This document shows, one piece after another, positions 62,787-64,000 of a stretch of DNA of 64,000 bases; positions within the stretch are counted from its first letter, which is position 1; every line of letters begins with the position of its first letter. Made by a program: the position numbers and the translations under genes. The DNA is from Crocinitomicaceae bacterium. GTDB taxonomy: Bacteria; Bacteroidota; Bacteroidia; Flavobacteriales_D; Crocinitomicaceae. Under the pieces are notes generated by a model. It worked only from the letters and a program-made list of their open reading frames with translations, was not told the origin of the DNA and ran no database searches. Location of the stretch: assembly GCA_002709305.1 (NCBI GenBank), contig PAQM01000022.1, forward strand, positions 1 to 64,000, given 5' to 3'.

Positions 62787-63917
62787 ATGGGTTGTAGTAA
62801 TTGTGCTTCTGGTGTGCCAAAGGGTTGTAAGAGTAATGGGGCTTGTCTTTCTGGTGGCTGCGAAAAACTAGAGGTTTATGATTGGCTTTCAAATGTTTCA
62901 ATGCCGAATGGCTATTCACAATATGATATAGTAGAGGTTCGTTTTAAAAACAGTAGAAAGGAGTTTTTTAGAAACACAAAAAAGTTGTCACTTCATGTTG
63001 GTGATGTTTTGGTTGTAGACGCTGAAAAAGGCTTTGATATTGGTGTTGTGTCTGTTGTTGGTGAGCTAGCTAGGATACAAGTTGAAAAAAAAGCGCCCAA
63101 ACAATCGCTTAAAGAAATAAAAAAAATACGGGGCATTGCTAATCAAAAAGAGATAGATCAATGGGTTAAAGCTAGATCCCTAGAGAAAGAGGTTATGTAT
63201 AAATCAAGAACCCTTGCAGTAAACCTTGGTTTAGAAATGAAAATATCAGATGTTGAATATCAAGCAGACGTTTCAAAGGCCACATTTTTTTATACAGCGA
63301 ACGGGCGAGTTGATTTTCGCCAACTAATAAAAGATTTAGCAGCAGAATTTAAGGTTAGAATTGAAATGCGACAAATTGGCGCAAGACAAGAGTCTGCAAA
63401 ACTTGGAGGGATTGGTTCTTGTGGAAGGGAGCTCTGTTGTTCAACTTGGCTTACAGATTTTCGATCTGTGTCTACCTCTGCAGCAAGGTACCAGCAGCTA
63501 TCTTTAAACCCTCAAAAATTAGCAGGTCAGTGCGGGAAGCTAAAATGTTGTTTAAATTATGAGCTAGATTCTTATTTAGACGCACTCAAAACATTTCCAA
63601 AATCATCAACAAAGCTTAAAACAGAAAAAGGCCGCGCCGTTCACATTAAAACAGATGTTTTCAAACAGGAGATGTGGTATGGATATGAGGACGACATTTC
63701 TTTAGGGTTATTTTCTTTAAAACCCAACAGGGTTAGAGAAATTATCCGCTTAAACAAAGAAGGAAAAAAACCAAAAGATTTAAAAGGGTTTTTAGAGGTC
63801 GAGGAGACAAAAGAACTGGACTATACAAATGTTGTTGGCCAAGACAGTTTAACTCGGTTTGAGCATGCATTTAAAAAAAGGAAGAAAAAAAGAAAAAATG
63901 TTAAAAGAAAAGGATAG
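62787..63917 (+). CDS. ricT: RicT-like regulatory iron-sulfur protein (PSP1 domain)
   Basis: The 376-residue protein contains a PSP1 C-terminal-type domain. It matches the RicT (YaaT) subunit of the RicAFT complex, which affects RNA processing and development in Firmicutes. It begins with a Cys-rich segment (CSNCASGVPKGCKSNGAC, then CEKLEVYDWL) and later shows LGGIGSCGRELCCSTWL and CGKLKCCLNYE. The Cys pattern fits iron-sulfur binding. In Bacteroidota the gene sits between holB and gldH, as here. The function in this phylum is not settled. Confidence 0.92.
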   Translation: MGCSNCASGVPKGCKSNGACLSGGCEKLEVYDWLSNVSMPNGYSQYDIVEVRFKNSRKEFFRNTKKLSLHVGDVLVVDAEKGFDIGVVSVVGELARIQVEKKAPKQSLKEIKKIRGIANQKEIDQWVKARSLEKEVMYKSRTLAVNLGLEMKISDVEYQADVSKATFFYTANGRVDFRQLIKDLAAEFKVRIEMRQIGARQESAKLGGIGSCGRELCCSTWLTDFRSVSTSAARYQQLSLNPQKLAGQCGKLKCCLNYELDSYLDALKTFPKSSTKLKTEKGRAVHIKTDVFKQEMWYGYEDDISLGLFSLKPNRVREIIRLNKEGKKPKDLKGFLEVEETKELDYTNVVGQDSLTRFEHAFKKRKKKRKNVKRKG

Positions 63918-64000
63918 AAAGAGAAGAAAAAGTGTGGTTAAAACAATTTTTTTTCTAATTTTTTTTGTTTCGTGTACACAAACTCCAGAATATAAAAAGG
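63898..64000 (+). CDS. Lipoprotein gene, 5' end (probably GldH)
   Basis: The frame starts at ATG 63898, overlaps ricT by 20 bp and runs off the right edge; 34 codons are visible. After a basic start (MLKEKDRKRRKS) there is a hydrophobic segment (VVKTIFFLIFFVS) ending at Cys26, a lipoprotein lipobox. A GTG further on could also start the protein, at the Val before VKTIFF. The order holB-ricT-lipoprotein strongly suggests the gliding-motility lipoprotein GldH, but too little is visible to confirm. Confidence 0.65.
   Translation, partial: MLKEKDRKRRKSVVKTIFFLIFFVSCTQTPEYKK

Noticed and set aside
1-64000. CRISPR arrays, insertion sequences, prophage or rRNA
   Set aside because: No regularly spaced direct repeats, transposase-like or phage-like proteins and no rRNA sequence were seen.

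Overview
The window is one contig piece from an AT-rich member of the Bacteroidota, most likely a marine Flavobacteriales. The evidence is the set of lineage-typical families (DUF4837, DUF4175, DUF3109, long-form IspG, b-type SdhCAB, RicT), several proteins with type IX secretion (T9SS) C-terminal sorting domains, almost no Shine-Dalgarno sequences, and several matches to the Bacteroidota promoter pattern TTG-N18-21-TAnnTTTG. No rRNA, insertion sequence, prophage or CRISPR array was seen. Base composition and homology were judged by eye; nothing was computed or searched.

Layout. 1-1.2 kb: the 5' part of a secreted repeat protein, a long divergent intergenic region with two strong inverted repeats, and a tiny basic secreted protein. 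1.3-18.7 kb: radA, then mostly minus-strand housekeeping genes (UbiA-like protein, two glycosyltransferases, DUF4837 lipoprotein, lytic transglycosylase, gatA, tatA, infB-nusA-rimP, miaE, nrdA-nrdB). 19-27.8 kb: a DAO-type flavoprotein, bacilliredoxin, glutathione peroxidase, a light-repair operon (flavin reductase, DUF2256, CRY-DASH, a second photolyase, TIGR03643), mnmE, tadA and an LD-carboxypeptidase. 27.9-35.4 kb: sdhCAB, a T9SS-secreted PA-domain protein and ispG. 35.6-43.8 kb: mnmG, ybeY, an RsbW-like kinase, a giant DUF4175 protein, gltX, folB and tRNA-Cys, with two canonical parS sites at 37.45 and 37.81 kb that suggest proximity to the replication origin.

45.6-51.4 kb is a tightly packed plus-strand block: a halogenase-like flavoprotein, a DUF1702/UnbV homologue, an NAD-dependent epimerase/dehydratase, a CPBP-type membrane protein, an SDR and a polytopic membrane protein. 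It looks like an orphan biosynthetic or lipid-modifying pathway and is the best candidate for an undescribed system. It is followed by an ECF sigma factor paired with a membrane protein that has an anti-sigma-like N-terminus and a T9SS type B sorting domain at the C-terminus, a possible secretion-sensing sigma switch.

53.2-56.8 kb is extremely AT-rich (LytTR response regulator, RNase R, and a ferritin gene interrupted by an in-frame stop). 56.8-64 kb holds a 1273-residue fusion of periplasmic propeller, class III nucleotide cyclase and HD domain, an EamA transporter, holB, ricT and the start of a lipoprotein gene, probably gldH.
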